36,553 bases of DNA from Candidatus Scatosoma pullistercoris (GCA_018714725.1 DVMZ01000102.1:1-36553); one strand, 5' to 3'. Counted from the first letter of the stretch, positions 7,689 through 15,902 are shown. The notes: generated by a model not told the origin, from the sequence alone. Translations and numbers: made by a program.

Positions 7689-9527
7689 TTATTCCACGGT
7701 CACGCTCTTGGCGAGATTTCTCGGTTTATCCACATCCAGCCCTTTTGCGACGCTGACATAGTACCCCATCAGTTGCAGGGGGATCACCGCGAGGCTGGCG
7801 GCAAAATGTTCGTCCGTGCGGGGAATATACACCGTGAAATCCACCGTATCTTCAATGCTGTAATTCCCGTAAGCCGTCAGGCCCATGAGATAGGCGCCCC
7901 GGCTTTTCACCTCGGTCATATTGCTGAGCGTCTTTTCATACAGCCGCTGTTGGGTCAGCACCCCGATCACCAGCGTCCCCTCCTCCACAAGGCTGATCGT
8001 GCCGTGTTTGAGTTCGCCTGCCGCATAGGCCTCCGAATGGATATAGCTGATCTCTTTCATTTTGAGGCTGCCTTCCATGCTCACGGCATAATCGACGCCG
8101 CGGCCGATGAAGAAAATATCGCGCGCGTTTGCAAATTTCGCCGCAAACCATTGGATGCGCTCTTTATCTTCCAGCACCCGTTCCATCTTCTCGGGAAGCG
8201 ACTGCAATTCCCCGAGGAGTTTTTTATATTCCCCGTCGGAAAGCTGACCGCGCACCCGCGCGAACTCCGTCGCCAGCAAATAGCCGGCAATGAGCTGGGT
8301 ACAATACGCTTTCGTCGTCGCAACGGCAATCTCCGGGCCGGCCAGGGTATAGAACACGCTGTCCGCTTCCCGGGCGATGGACGAGCCGACCACGTTGACG
8401 ATCGCCAGCGTTTTCACGCCCCGCGCCTTCGCCTCGCGCAGCGCCGCCAGGCTGTCCGCCGTCTCGCCCGACTGACTGATGACCACGACCAGCGCATTTT
8501 CCGAAAACGCCAGTTTCCGGTAACGGAATTCGGACGCGAGTTCAACGCGCACGGGAATGCCCGCGAGGTCTTCCGTCACATACTGCGTCACCACGCCCGC
8601 ATGGTAGGCGGAGCCGCAGGCGACGATATATATTTCGGAAATTTTCCGGATTTCCTCTTCGGAAAGCCCCACGGACGACAGGTCGATTTTTCCGTTCGAG
8701 ATCATCGCGCCCAGCGTGTCTTTCGCCGCCCTGGGCTGTTCGTGAATCTCCTTCATCATGAAATGCTCGAAGCCCGCTTTTTCCGCAGATTCCGCATCCC
8801 ATTTGATTTCGGTGAGTTCCTTGGAAATCTCTTCCCGGTCGATGTTGTAAAAGCTCACCTTGCCCTTTTCCAGACGGGCGATTTCGAGATTGCCGATATA
8901 ATATACGTTGCGCGTGTACCTGAGAATGGCGGGCACGTCGGAGGCGAGATATGTCTCGCCCTTTTCCACCCCGATGATCATCGGGCTGTCCTTTCTCGCC
9001 ACATAAATCTCTTCCGGATAATCCTTGAACATCACGGCAAGCGCATACGATCCCCGCGCCCGCATCATGAATCTCGCCAACGAATCCACCGGCCCGCCGC
9101 CATATTTTTTATAGTAGTAGTCGATGAGTTTCGTGGCGACTTCTGTGTCCGTTCGCGAATAAAACTTATACCCGTTTTTCAGCAGTTTTTCCTTGAGTTC
9201 CTGATAATTTTCGATAATTCCGTTATGGACGGCAATCACCGACCGGTCGTCGCTGCAATGGGGATGCGCGTTTTCCACCGAAGGTTCGCCGTGCGTCGCC
9301 CAGCGGGTGTGGCCGATGCCGCAGTTTCCTTTCAGCGCCAGTCCGCCGTTGGTCTTTTCGGCAAGCACTTTCAGCCGGCCTTTGGCCTTGACGATCTCCG
9401 CCTCCGCGCTTCCGCTGCGGACGGCGAGTCCCGCCGAATCATATCCCCTGTATTCCAGCCGGGACAATCCTTCCAAAAGGATGGGCGCCGCCTGGTGTTT
9501 GCCCGTAAACCCGACAATTCCGCACAT
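7689..9527 (-). CDS. glmS: Glutamine-fructose-6-phosphate aminotransferase (isomerizing)
   Basis: Makes glucosamine-6-phosphate from fructose-6-phosphate and glutamine, the entry step to UDP-GlcNAc. The 612 residues are full length. The protein opens with MCGIVGF (Cys2 is the glutaminase nucleophile), continues with SRLEYRGYDSAG and GHTRWATHG, then two SIS sugar-isomerase domains, and ends in PRNLAKSVTVE as expected for GlmS. The ATG follows GGAGGACGTCCT, and glmM ends 18 nt upstream, so the genes are co-transcribed. That gap leaves no room for a glmS ribozyme, the usual feedback element of glmS in Bacillota; control must act elsewhere in the operon. Confidence 0.98.
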   Translation of the reverse strand: MCGIVGFTGKHQAAPILLEGLSRLEYRGYDSAGLAVRSGSAEAEIVKAKGRLKVLAEKTNGGLALKGNCGIGHTRWATHGEPSVENAHPHCSDDRSVIAVHNGIIENYQELKEKLLKNGYKFYSRTDTEVATKLIDYYYKKYGGGPVDSLARFMMRARGSYALAVMFKDYPEEIYVARKDSPMIIGVEKGETYLASDVPAILRYTRNVYYIGNLEIARLEKGKVSFYNIDREEISKELTEIKWDAESAEKAGFEHFMMKEIHEQPRAAKDTLGAMISNGKIDLSSVGLSEEEIRKISEIYIVACGSAYHAGVVTQYVTEDLAGIPVRVELASEFRYRKLAFSENALVVVISQSGETADSLAALREAKARGVKTLAIVNVVGSSIAREADSVFYTLAGPEIAVATTKAYCTQLIAGYLLATEFARVRGQLSDGEYKKLLGELQSLPEKMERVLEDKERIQWFAAKFANARDIFFIGRGVDYAVSMEGSLKMKEISYIHSEAYAAGELKHGTISLVEEGTLVIGVLTQQRLYEKTLSNMTEVKSRGAYLMGLTAYGNYSIEDTVDFTVYIPRTDEHFAASLAVIPLQLMGYYVSVAKGLDVDKPRNLAKSVTVE

Positions 9528-9545
9528 AGGACGTCCTCCTTCCGC

Positions 9546-10934
9546 TTACGGGCACGCGTGCCCTTTTTCGCGGATGACCGACGCCACCCGTTCGGCATAC
9601 CGGCGGCAAGTTTCCTGATCTACTGCCTCCACCATGACCCGGACGACGGGTTCCGTGCCCGATTCCCGCAACAGGATCCGCCCCGTTTCCCCGAGCGAAT
9701 CCGCCACTTCCCGTACCGCCTTCTGTACGTCCGCATCCGCCTGCGCGGCCTTTTTGTCCTTCACCCGGACGTTGATCAGCGTCTGCGGGTACATCGTCAC
9801 CGGTTCCGCCAGTTTGGAAAGCGTCTGTTTTCTCGCCAGCATCACTTCCATCACTTTGAGACTGGTCAGAATTCCGTCGCCGGTCGTCGCATATTTGGAA
9901 AAGATGATATGCCCCGACTGTTCGCCGCCGATCCGTTCGCCGTAAGCGGACATATGCTCATAGACATATCTGTCCCCGACCGCGGTCTTGACATAGCCGA
10001 TTCCGATTTCCTCCAACGCCTTATACAGTCCGAAATTGGACATGACGGTGGTTACGACGGTATTGGGCAGCAGTTTTCCGCGCTCTTTCATGTACCTGCC
10101 GTAGATATAGAGAATATGGTCGCCGTTGATCACCTCGCCGCGTTCGTCCACGCACAGACACCTGTCCGCGTCCCCGTCGTAAGCAAATCCCACGTCCAGA
10201 CCCTTTTCTTTCACAAACGCGCAAAGCCCCTCGATGTGCGTAGACCCCGCGTCTTTGTTGATGTTGACCCCGTTGGGATCGGCATTGATGACATACGTCG
10301 TGGCACCCAGGGCATCGAACACCGCTTTGGCAATGTTCCAGGCGCTGCCGTTGGCGCAGTCCAGCCCCACTTTCACACCGCGGAACGAGTACATCCCGAG
10401 AGAAATGAGATAGCCGATGTAGCGGTTGCGCCCCGAAATATAATCCACCGTGCGGCCGATCTTTTCGCCTGTCGCGTAAGGGAGCTCTGTCCATTTCCGG
10501 CCGAACGCCTCCAGCCTTCCGTCGATGTAGGCCTCGATCAGCGCAATGGTCTCCTCATCAAACTTTTCACCCTGGCGGTTGATGAGTTTGATACCGTTGT
10601 CATAGTAAGGATTGTGACTGGCGGAAATCATGATGCCGCAGTCAAATTCGTCCACGCGCGCGATGTAAGCCACCGAAGGCGTAGTGGTGACGTGCAACAG
10701 ATAAGCGTCTGCGCCCGAAGCCGTCAGCCCCGCCACCAAAGTGTATTCAAACATGTAGCTCGAACGCCGCGTATCTTTGCCGATCACGATCCGGGGCGCA
10801 GTTTCATCGCCCGCGCGGCGACGGAGTTCCCCGTAATACCAGCCGAGAAAGCGCCCGACTTTATAGGCGTGATCCGCCGTGAGGTCCTTGTTCGCCTCGC
10901 CGCGGAACCCGTCCGTTCCGAAATACTTGCCCAT
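9546..10934 (-). CDS. glmM: Phosphoglucosamine mutase
   Basis: Interconverts glucosamine-6-phosphate and glucosamine-1-phosphate. The 462 residues include the N-terminal GKYFGTDGFRGEAN, the phosphoserine loop ISASHNPYYDNGIK (active Ser106), the metal-binding DGDADR (254-259) and the C-terminal phosphate loop RESGTEPVVRVMVEA. GTDGFRG with the SASHNP loop fits GlmM rather than a phosphoglucomutase or phosphomannomutase. The start has GAGG 8 nt upstream. It is immediately followed by glmS. A 607-bp gene-free interval separates it from the acetyltransferase upstream. Confidence 0.97.
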   Translation of the reverse strand: MGKYFGTDGFRGEANKDLTADHAYKVGRFLGWYYGELRRRAGDETAPRIVIGKDTRRSSYMFEYTLVAGLTASGADAYLLHVTTTPSVAYIARVDEFDCGIMISASHNPYYDNGIKLINRQGEKFDEETIALIEAYIDGRLEAFGRKWTELPYATGEKIGRTVDYISGRNRYIGYLISLGMYSFRGVKVGLDCANGSAWNIAKAVFDALGATTYVINADPNGVNINKDAGSTHIEGLCAFVKEKGLDVGFAYDGDADRCLCVDERGEVINGDHILYIYGRYMKERGKLLPNTVVTTVMSNFGLYKALEEIGIGYVKTAVGDRYVYEHMSAYGERIGGEQSGHIIFSKYATTGDGILTSLKVMEVMLARKQTLSKLAEPVTMYPQTLINVRVKDKKAAQADADVQKAVREVADSLGETGRILLRESGTEPVVRVMVEAVDQETCRRYAERVASVIREKGHACP

Positions 10935-11541
10935 CCTTTTTACCTCTTTCCTTTTATGAGTTATACGTTCCGTCTTTATGAGTCTATGAGCGATTGATTA
11001 AAAATGTTCCTCTCTTCTTCTCTGTCCCCGTTGCTCCATCCGCCCGACGCTCCTATTTTCCTCTTCTTTCTTCTTTTTCCGGACGGATTTTCCGGCCCCT
11101 GCCGGCCCCTGTCGTTTCCGACTCTGAAATGATTCCTCTGATTTCCTTTCAAACTGCAATCTTTTCAATCTTCGATCTTTTCAATCTTCGATCTTTTCAA
11201 TCTTCGATCTTTTTGCCCCCGGCTTTTCGGCCTTTTCCGGCCGGCTTTGCTTTCGTACTCTCTTCCATGGGGCCGTTCTGTCTGTCTTTCTAAGATATCT
11301 GTCTTTTTCTCGCCTTCGCTTTTCCCTCCGTTTTTGTTTTTTCTTTTGTACGGTTCTTTGCCGTTCCGCCTTCGCTCCGGCGGCTTCGTCCGACGCCGGG
11401 TTCCGACATCGCTTCCCTGCCTGCGCCTTACGGCGCGCAAACGGTGCAATGCAGGCAGTATATTTATAGTTATAGTATCCCGGGCTTTTGTAAGAATTAT
11501 TCAGCTTTTTGCCCAGGTCTAACCAAGGCCGAACGCCTGAT
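10935..11541. other. 607-bp gene-free interval, purine-rich on the transcribed (minus) strand
   Basis: Between the acetyltransferase stop and glmM start. The plus strand is strongly pyrimidine-rich (runs of CTTCTTTCTTC type), making the putative mRNA purine-rich. It contains a 16-bp tandem repeat at 11161-11208. Minus-strand frames here give only low-complexity Lys/Arg/Glu-rich peptides, which I do not accept as genes. I found no convincing promoter or riboswitch, though it would be the 5' leader if glmM-glmS has its own promoter. Confidence 0.55.
11161..11208. repeat. Three perfect tandem copies of a 16-bp unit
   Basis: CTTTTCAATCTTCGAT is repeated at 11161-11176, 11177-11192 and 11193-11208, and a fourth copy begins (CTTTT) before diverging. 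It lies in the gene-free interval upstream of glmM. Confidence 0.9.
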
Positions 11542-12201
11542 TCAGCGCTTTTTCACCACGACACCGCCCGTCTTGTAAATGCTGTCTGCCGGAACCGTGC
11601 CCCGCACGCAGGACAGGGGGTACACATTGCTCCGCCGTCCGATCACCGTGCCGGGATTGAGCACGCTGTTGCAACCGACTTCGACGAAATCCCCCAGCAT
11701 GGCGCCCAGTTTTTTCAGCCCCGTCGCCTTTCGTTCTTCTCCGTCCCGGACGACCACGGGTGTCTTGTCCGATTTCACGTTGGATGTCACGGCTCCCGCC
11801 CCCATGTGCGAACGGTAGCCAAGAATGCTGTCCCCGACATAATTGTAATGGGGGGTCTGCACATTGTCGAACAAAATTGCGTTTTTCAGCTCCGCCGAGT
11901 TCCCGACGACGCAATTTTCGCCGATCAGGGCAGAGCCGCGTATAAACGCACAGTGTCTGATTTCCGTTCCCGCCCCGATGATACAGGGCGCACCCAGGTA
12001 AGCCGTCGGCGCTATTTTGGCTTCCACATGCACCCAGACGCCGGGAGAAAGCTGACGGTATTCCTCCGCCGGAAGGGTCGCCCCCAGTTGCAGAATAAAG
12101 TCTTTCAGGCCTTTCAGCGCCTCCCACGGATAGGTGTACTGCGCAAGATAGGCTTTGGCTTTCGTATGATCCAGATCGAAAAGTTCCGAAATGGTGAGCA
12201 T
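11542..12201 (-). CDS. Stand-alone left-handed beta-helix acetyltransferase, GlmU C-terminal-like
   Basis: A 219-residue hexapeptide-repeat protein. Residues 1-58 are a short helical lead, and about 60-210 carry the [LIV]GxxxX repeats of a left-handed beta-helix. The stretch HYNYVGDSILG with GAGAVTSN matches the acetyl-CoA/GlcN-1-P site of GlmU-type enzymes: His118 and Tyr121 align with E. coli GlmU His363 and Tyr366, while the Asn377 position is His. The SN followed by two Lys resembles archaeal sugar-1-phosphate acetyltransferases. No uridylyltransferase domain is present. Next to glmM and glmS, N-acetylation of glucosamine-1-phosphate is the likely job, with another protein adding UMP. AGGAGG lies 4 nt before the ATG. 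Other amino-sugar acyltransfer reactions cannot be excluded. Confidence 0.8.
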   Translation of the reverse strand: MLTISELFDLDHTKAKAYLAQYTYPWEALKGLKDFILQLGATLPAEEYRQLSPGVWVHVEAKIAPTAYLGAPCIIGAGTEIRHCAFIRGSALIGENCVVGNSAELKNAILFDNVQTPHYNYVGDSILGYRSHMGAGAVTSNVKSDKTPVVVRDGEERKATGLKKLGAMLGDFVEVGCNSVLNPGTVIGRRSNVYPLSCVRGTVPADSIYKTGGVVVKKR

Positions 12202-12268
12202 AAAACCTCCTGATATCGATCATCCGGCATGTGTTGCCCGGAATTTTCCGAAAAAGCGCGCAAAAACC

Positions 12269-12290
12269 GCATCGGCAACCCCGCCGATGC
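12269..12290 (-). terminator. Rho-independent terminator, possible attenuator
   Basis: On the minus strand GCATCGGC, a 6-nt loop and GCCGATGC form a perfect 8-bp stem followed by GGTTTTTG and, slightly later, another run of five T. It lies downstream of the promoter at 12467-12495 and 68 bp before the acetyltransferase start, so it would interrupt that transcript unless read-through is allowed. It would also end read-through from proC. Confidence 0.75.
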
Positions 12291-12431
12291 TTTTCAATTT
12301 ATCTGTTCCGGTTACAGAGCCGCTCTCTGCCCTGCCCCGCCGATTCGTCTTTGCAAAGTCTCCGTCTCTTTCCCACAGTCCGCTTTCCTCCGAAAGAGTT
12401 CGTCCGCCGCCGGAACCCCTGTGCCGTCCGG

Positions 12432-12445
12432 CGGTTTATAAACCG
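12432..12445. promoter_or_regulatory. Perfect 14-bp palindrome just downstream of the transcription start
   Basis: CGGTTTATAAACCG, about 15-28 nt after the predicted start of the minus-strand promoter at 12467-12495. It could be a repressor site or an RNA stem. No candidate regulator is known. Confidence 0.4.
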
Positions 12446-12466
12446 TATACATGCATGACTGTATAT

Positions 12467-12495
12467 ATCATAACACATCATGTCCGCTTTGTCAA
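12467..12495 (-). promoter_or_regulatory. Sigma-A-type promoter for the acetyltransferase (minus strand)
   Basis: Minus-strand TTGACA (12490-12495), a 17-bp spacer and TATGAT (12467-12472). The predicted transcript starts near 12460 and runs about 260 nt before the acetyltransferase ATG. Confidence 0.8.
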
Positions 12496-12730
12496 CAATT
12501 ATTTTATTTTTTATGCATATACCTTCAAAGTTTTTTGTCGGAAAAATATATATTATGGCGAAATTCCCCGCTTTTTATGCATAAAGCGACATAATTATAA
12601 TCAAAGAAAATTCTCAAAAAAACGGATTTTCTTCCGATCGCCGCTACCCTGTCCCCTATAAAATCGACACAAGTCCGAATTTATCTTTCAGGCGGAAAAA
12701 ACGATCATACAAAACCGTATCCGGCGCCGT

Positions 12731-13558
12731 TCAGACGCCGTCCGGTTCCTTCCCCGCAAGTTCCAGCGTTCTCCGGTAGGACGCATTCACTGCATGGCTG
12801 ACGATTGCGTTCAGCCCTTCTTCCTCAAAGCGCTTTACGCCCTCGATCGTCGTGCCGCCGGGACTGCACACTGCCCTGGTCAGTTCTTTCAGGTCTTTTC
12901 CGCTCTCCAACGCCAGCCTGGAAGAGCCCAACAGCATCTGTTCCGCATACAGCCTTGCCTTCTCGGAAGAAAGGCCGAGTTCCTCTCCCGCTGCGGAAAG
13001 CGCGTCCGCAAACAGAAAGGCGAAGGCGGGCCCGCAGCCGGACAATACGCTGGCGGCGTCGATTTCCGCTTCTTCCAGCCGGTCCAGCCGGCCCGTACCG
13101 CTCAGCGCCGCAGTAAAGCGGGACAATTCTCCTTCCGTCACCGCCGCGTTGGCCGTATAGAGAATCATCCCCTCTCCCACGGCCAGCGGGGTGTTGGGCA
13201 TGATGCGGATCACGGGCGACGGCACGCCGCTCATCTTCTCCACCGCTTCCATGGTCACCCCCGCCGCCATCGTGACGAGAATACATCTGCGGCCCCTTTC
13301 AAAGTTTTCTTTCAATACGGGCGTCAGTTCGGAAAAGAGTTCCGGCAGCGTCTGCGGTTTGACCCCCAGAAAAACATAGTCCGAATCCGCCGCTTCCCCG
13401 TTTGTTCCCGTCCGGCAACCGAGTTTTTTCGCAAGCGCCTCGGCCTTTTCGCGCGTGCGGTTGGATAAGCAGACCGCAGACGGCTCGCAATTTTTACAGA
13501 CGGCCGCCGCAAGCGCACCGCCCATATTGCCCACTCCTATAAACCCGAATTGATACAT
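12731..13558 (-). CDS. proC: Pyrroline-5-carboxylate reductase
   Basis: Last step of proline synthesis: NAD(P)H reduction of 1-pyrroline-5-carboxylate. The Rossmann motif FIGVGNMG lies at residues 6-13, and the C-terminal family signature reads LTRAVCSPGGTTIEGVKRFE. I place the start at ATG 13558 (MYQFGFIGVGNMGG), with GGGAG 10 nt upstream, giving 275 residues, the family's normal length. The frame stays open 39 codons further upstream, but that part has no family match and no need for it. It lies 162 bp after proA on the same strand and is probably part of the aconitase-to-proline operon. The next gene downstream has its own promoter. Confidence 0.96.
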   Translation of the reverse strand: MYQFGFIGVGNMGGALAAAVCKNCEPSAVCLSNRTREKAEALAKKLGCRTGTNGEAADSDYVFLGVKPQTLPELFSELTPVLKENFERGRRCILVTMAAGVTMEAVEKMSGVPSPVIRIMPNTPLAVGEGMILYTANAAVTEGELSRFTAALSGTGRLDRLEEAEIDAASVLSGCGPAFAFLFADALSAAGEELGLSSEKARLYAEQMLLGSSRLALESGKDLKELTRAVCSPGGTTIEGVKRFEEEGLNAIVSHAVNASYRRTLELAGKEPDGV

Positions 13559-13701
13559 AAACCGATTTCTCCCGTTTTCCGAATTTTTTCTTCCGTCTCC
13601 GTTCGGTACTCTCATACCTGCCCTGCCTTGTCCTTTCAGATCGGTGTTGCCGGCAAATCCCCAACGGCATATCACTTTCCCGAGACGTACACCCCGGCGG
13701 A

Positions 13702-13728
13702 TTTACCTTATTTACCTTATTTACCGTA
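13702..13728. repeat. 9-bp tandem repeat over the proA stop codon
   Basis: TTTACCTTA twice, then TTTACCGTA. Read on the minus strand, each copy supplies an in-frame TAA, so the proA reading frame meets three stops in a row. Confidence 0.8.
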
Positions 13729-14980
13729 TCTGACCGTTCCCGTGAATTTCATAGCGATACGAAGTGAGTCCCCGAAGCCCCATGGGCCCCCTGGCATGCA
13801 GTTTCTGCGTGGAAATCCCCAGTTCGCAGCCGAGCCCGAACTCTCCGCCGTCGGTGAAACGGGTGGAAGCGTTCACATACACCGCCGCGCTGTCCACAAA
13901 CGAGAGGAAGCGCTCTGCCGTCTGTGCGTTTTCCGCCACAATCGCTTCGCTGTGACCGGTGGAATGGCGGGAAATGTGTTCCGCCGCGGCATTCACGTCG
14001 TCCACGACGGCAACGGCGAGGATATAATCGAGAAATTCCGTATCAAAATCCCGTTCGCCCGCAGGCGTGCCTTCGATGATCGACGCCGCGCGGGAGTCCA
14101 GCCGGAGTTCCACGGGAATTTTTCCCGCCGCTTTGCGCGCATCTACCAGGCGCTCTTTCAGTCTCGGCAAAAAGGTATCCGCAATCGCGCGGTGCACCAG
14201 GCAGACCTCTGCGGCATTGCAGACGGAGGGCCGGCTGGTCTTTGCGTTCTCCACGATGTCGAGCGCTTTTTCCGGATCGGCGCTCTCATCCACATAAATG
14301 TGACAAATGCCCGTGCCGGTCTCGATACAGGGTACCGTAGCGTTTTCGACGCAGGCGCGGATCAATCCCGCGCCGCCCCGCGGAATCAGGAGATCGACAA
14401 GCCCCCGCGCCGTCATCAGTTCTTCCGCGCTGTGGCGCGAAGTGTCCTCCACGACATTGACGAGCTGTTCGGGAAGTCCGCAGGCGCGCAGGGCGCTGCG
14501 CATCACTTCCACGATAGCCAGGGAAGAGGCGAACGCTTCTTTCCCCCCGCGCAGAACGCAGACGTTTCCGCTTTTGAGGCAGAGCGCCGCCGCGTCGGAA
14601 GTGACGTTGGGCCGGCTTTCATAGACGATCGCCACCGTGCCGAAAGGCACGGAGACCCGCTCGACCTTCAGGCCGTTGGGCCGCGCCACGCAATCGAGTA
14701 CCCGGCCGACGGGATCTTCCAGCGCCGCGATCGCGCGCACCCCTTCCGCCATGGCCGCAATCCGGGATTCCGAAAGAGAGAGCCGATCGATCATGACCTC
14801 CGGAATTTGTCCCTTTGCCCGTTCCACATCTCCGCAGTTGGCTTCCAGAATGCGCTTCGTGCCCCCGAGAAGCGCGTCGGCCATTGCCGTAAGCGCGCGG
14901 TTTTTCTCTTCGGCAGTAAGCGTCGCCGCCCTGCGGCGGACGGCGCCCGCTTCCCGCAGGATGTCTATCGTCGTTTTCAT
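13721..14980 (-). CDS. proA: Gamma-glutamyl phosphate reductase
   Basis: Second step of proline synthesis: NADPH-dependent reduction of gamma-glutamyl phosphate to glutamate-5-semialdehyde. The 419 residues are full length and of the aldehyde-dehydrogenase fold, with YESRPNVTSDAAALCLKSGN (120-139), LIPRGGAGLI and the catalytic Cys254 in TSRPSVCNAAEVCLV. The C-terminal TSYRYEIHGNGQIR is typical of ProA. The ATG overlaps the proB stop by 4 nt (ATGA), and its ribosome site GGAGGAAAAAACA lies within the end of proB, so translation is coupled. Confidence 0.98.
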   Translation of the reverse strand: MKTTIDILREAGAVRRRAATLTAEEKNRALTAMADALLGGTKRILEANCGDVERAKGQIPEVMIDRLSLSESRIAAMAEGVRAIAALEDPVGRVLDCVARPNGLKVERVSVPFGTVAIVYESRPNVTSDAAALCLKSGNVCVLRGGKEAFASSLAIVEVMRSALRACGLPEQLVNVVEDTSRHSAEELMTARGLVDLLIPRGGAGLIRACVENATVPCIETGTGICHIYVDESADPEKALDIVENAKTSRPSVCNAAEVCLVHRAIADTFLPRLKERLVDARKAAGKIPVELRLDSRAASIIEGTPAGERDFDTEFLDYILAVAVVDDVNAAAEHISRHSTGHSEAIVAENAQTAERFLSFVDSAAVYVNASTRFTDGGEFGLGCELGISTQKLHARGPMGLRGLTSYRYEIHGNGQIR

Positions 14981-15750
14981 TGTTTTTTCCTCCCGACAAA
15001 TCTCGTTCCGAACGCCCGCCCGTCCGCAATATTATAAAGGACGGAAGGCCGCGCGCCGTTTGCGATGATCATATCGATCCCCGCGTTCATGGCCGTTTCC
15101 GCCGCATGCAGTTTGGTGCGCATGCCGCCGGTACCCAATGCCGAGCCCTTTTCTCCGCCGCAGGCGAGAATCTCCTTTGTCAGCTCTGTCACTTCGGTCA
15201 GCAATCTGGCGTACGGATTGAGCCGGGGATCGGCGGTGTACAGCCCGTCGATGTCCGAAAGCAGAACCAGCAGATCCGCCCCGATGTCCGCCGCCACCAC
15301 CGCCGCCAGCGTGTCGTTGTCGCCGATGACGATTTCATCCGTCGCCACCGTATCGTTCTCGTTGACGACGGGAATCACGCCCAGTTCCAACAGCCGGAAC
15401 AGCGTATTCCGGAAATTTTCACAGCGCTTTCCGTCCCGGATATCCTCCGAAGTCAGCAGAATCTGCGCCACCGTATGGTTGTATTCGCCCATCAGTTTGT
15501 CGTAGGTATACATCAGTTCGCACTGTCCCACCGCGGCGGCCGCCTGTTTGGTCGGCATATCGGACGGACGGCTTTTCAACCCCAGTTTTCCCACGCCCAT
15601 ACCGATGGCGCCGGAGGAAATGAGGATAATTTCATTCCCCGCATTTTTCAGATCACACACCACCCGGCAGAGTTCTTCCACCCTCCGGATGTTCAGCCTG
15701 CCCGTCGGATAGGCGAGCGTAGAGGTCCCGATTTTGATGACGATTCTCAT
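14977..15750 (-). CDS. proB: Glutamate 5-kinase, short form without PUA domain
   Basis: First committed step of proline synthesis: ATP-dependent phosphorylation of glutamate. The amino-acid-kinase fold is clear: VIKIGTSTL at the N-terminus, VILISSGAIGMG-like loop (EIILISSGAIGMGVGKLGL), VVNENDTVA, FGDNDTLAA-like (IGDNDTLAAVVAADIGADLL), LLSDIDGLYTADP and GTGGMRTKLHAAETA. I start it at ATG 15750 (MRIVIK), with AGGAAG 10 nt upstream, giving 257 residues. Many ProB proteins are about 367 residues because of a C-terminal PUA domain, and that domain is absent here. The frame is open 21 codons further upstream without supporting signals. It overlaps proA by 4 nt and lies 152 bp after icd. Confidence 0.96.
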   Translation of the reverse strand: MRIVIKIGTSTLAYPTGRLNIRRVEELCRVVCDLKNAGNEIILISSGAIGMGVGKLGLKSRPSDMPTKQAAAAVGQCELMYTYDKLMGEYNHTVAQILLTSEDIRDGKRCENFRNTLFRLLELGVIPVVNENDTVATDEIVIGDNDTLAAVVAADIGADLLVLLSDIDGLYTADPRLNPYARLLTEVTELTKEILACGGEKGSALGTGGMRTKLHAAETAMNAGIDMIIANGARPSVLYNIADGRAFGTRFVGRKKQ

Positions 15751-15902
15751 ATGGTAAATACTTCCTGTTTTCCCGGTCCGTTTCGTCCGGACCTTATACG
15801 CCGACGACGGCAATTTTTCTGTTTTTCTCTCCGTCCGCCGTTTTCAACGGGTCTTCCGCGCTCTCTGCACCCCGTCGCGGACAATTTTTGTCGTTCCTGC
15901 TC

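Larger units (their letters stand above)
12202..12730. other. 529-bp interval holding promoter, structured leader and terminator hairpin
   Basis: Between proC and the acetyltransferase, both on the minus strand. It holds a consensus minus-strand promoter (12467-12495), a palindrome (12432-12445), an untranslated leader of about 260 nt and a rho-independent hairpin at 12269-12290 inside that leader. The AT-rich part (12440-12620) has TTATGCATA twice. No coding sequence is supported. Confidence 0.65.

Noticed and set aside
9528..9545. glmS ribozyme upstream of glmS
   Set aside because: Only 18 nt separate glmM and glmS, too little for the roughly 150-nt ribozyme, and no ribozyme-like core was seen before glmM.
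7653..10997. 1114-codon open frame on the plus strand, antisense to glmS and glmM
   Set aside because: It is a codon-composition shadow: it lies exactly opposite two certain genes, has a His/Arg/Phe-rich composition with no domain, and has no ribosome site.
11165..11449. 94-codon minus-strand frame in the interval before glmM
   Set aside because: A Lys/Arg/Glu-rich low-complexity product arising from the purine-biased repeat sequence, with no credible ribosome site or family pattern.
13559..13675. 39-codon N-terminal extension of proC
   Set aside because: The extension has no family similarity, and the ATG at 13558 gives the standard ProC N-terminus with a ribosome site.
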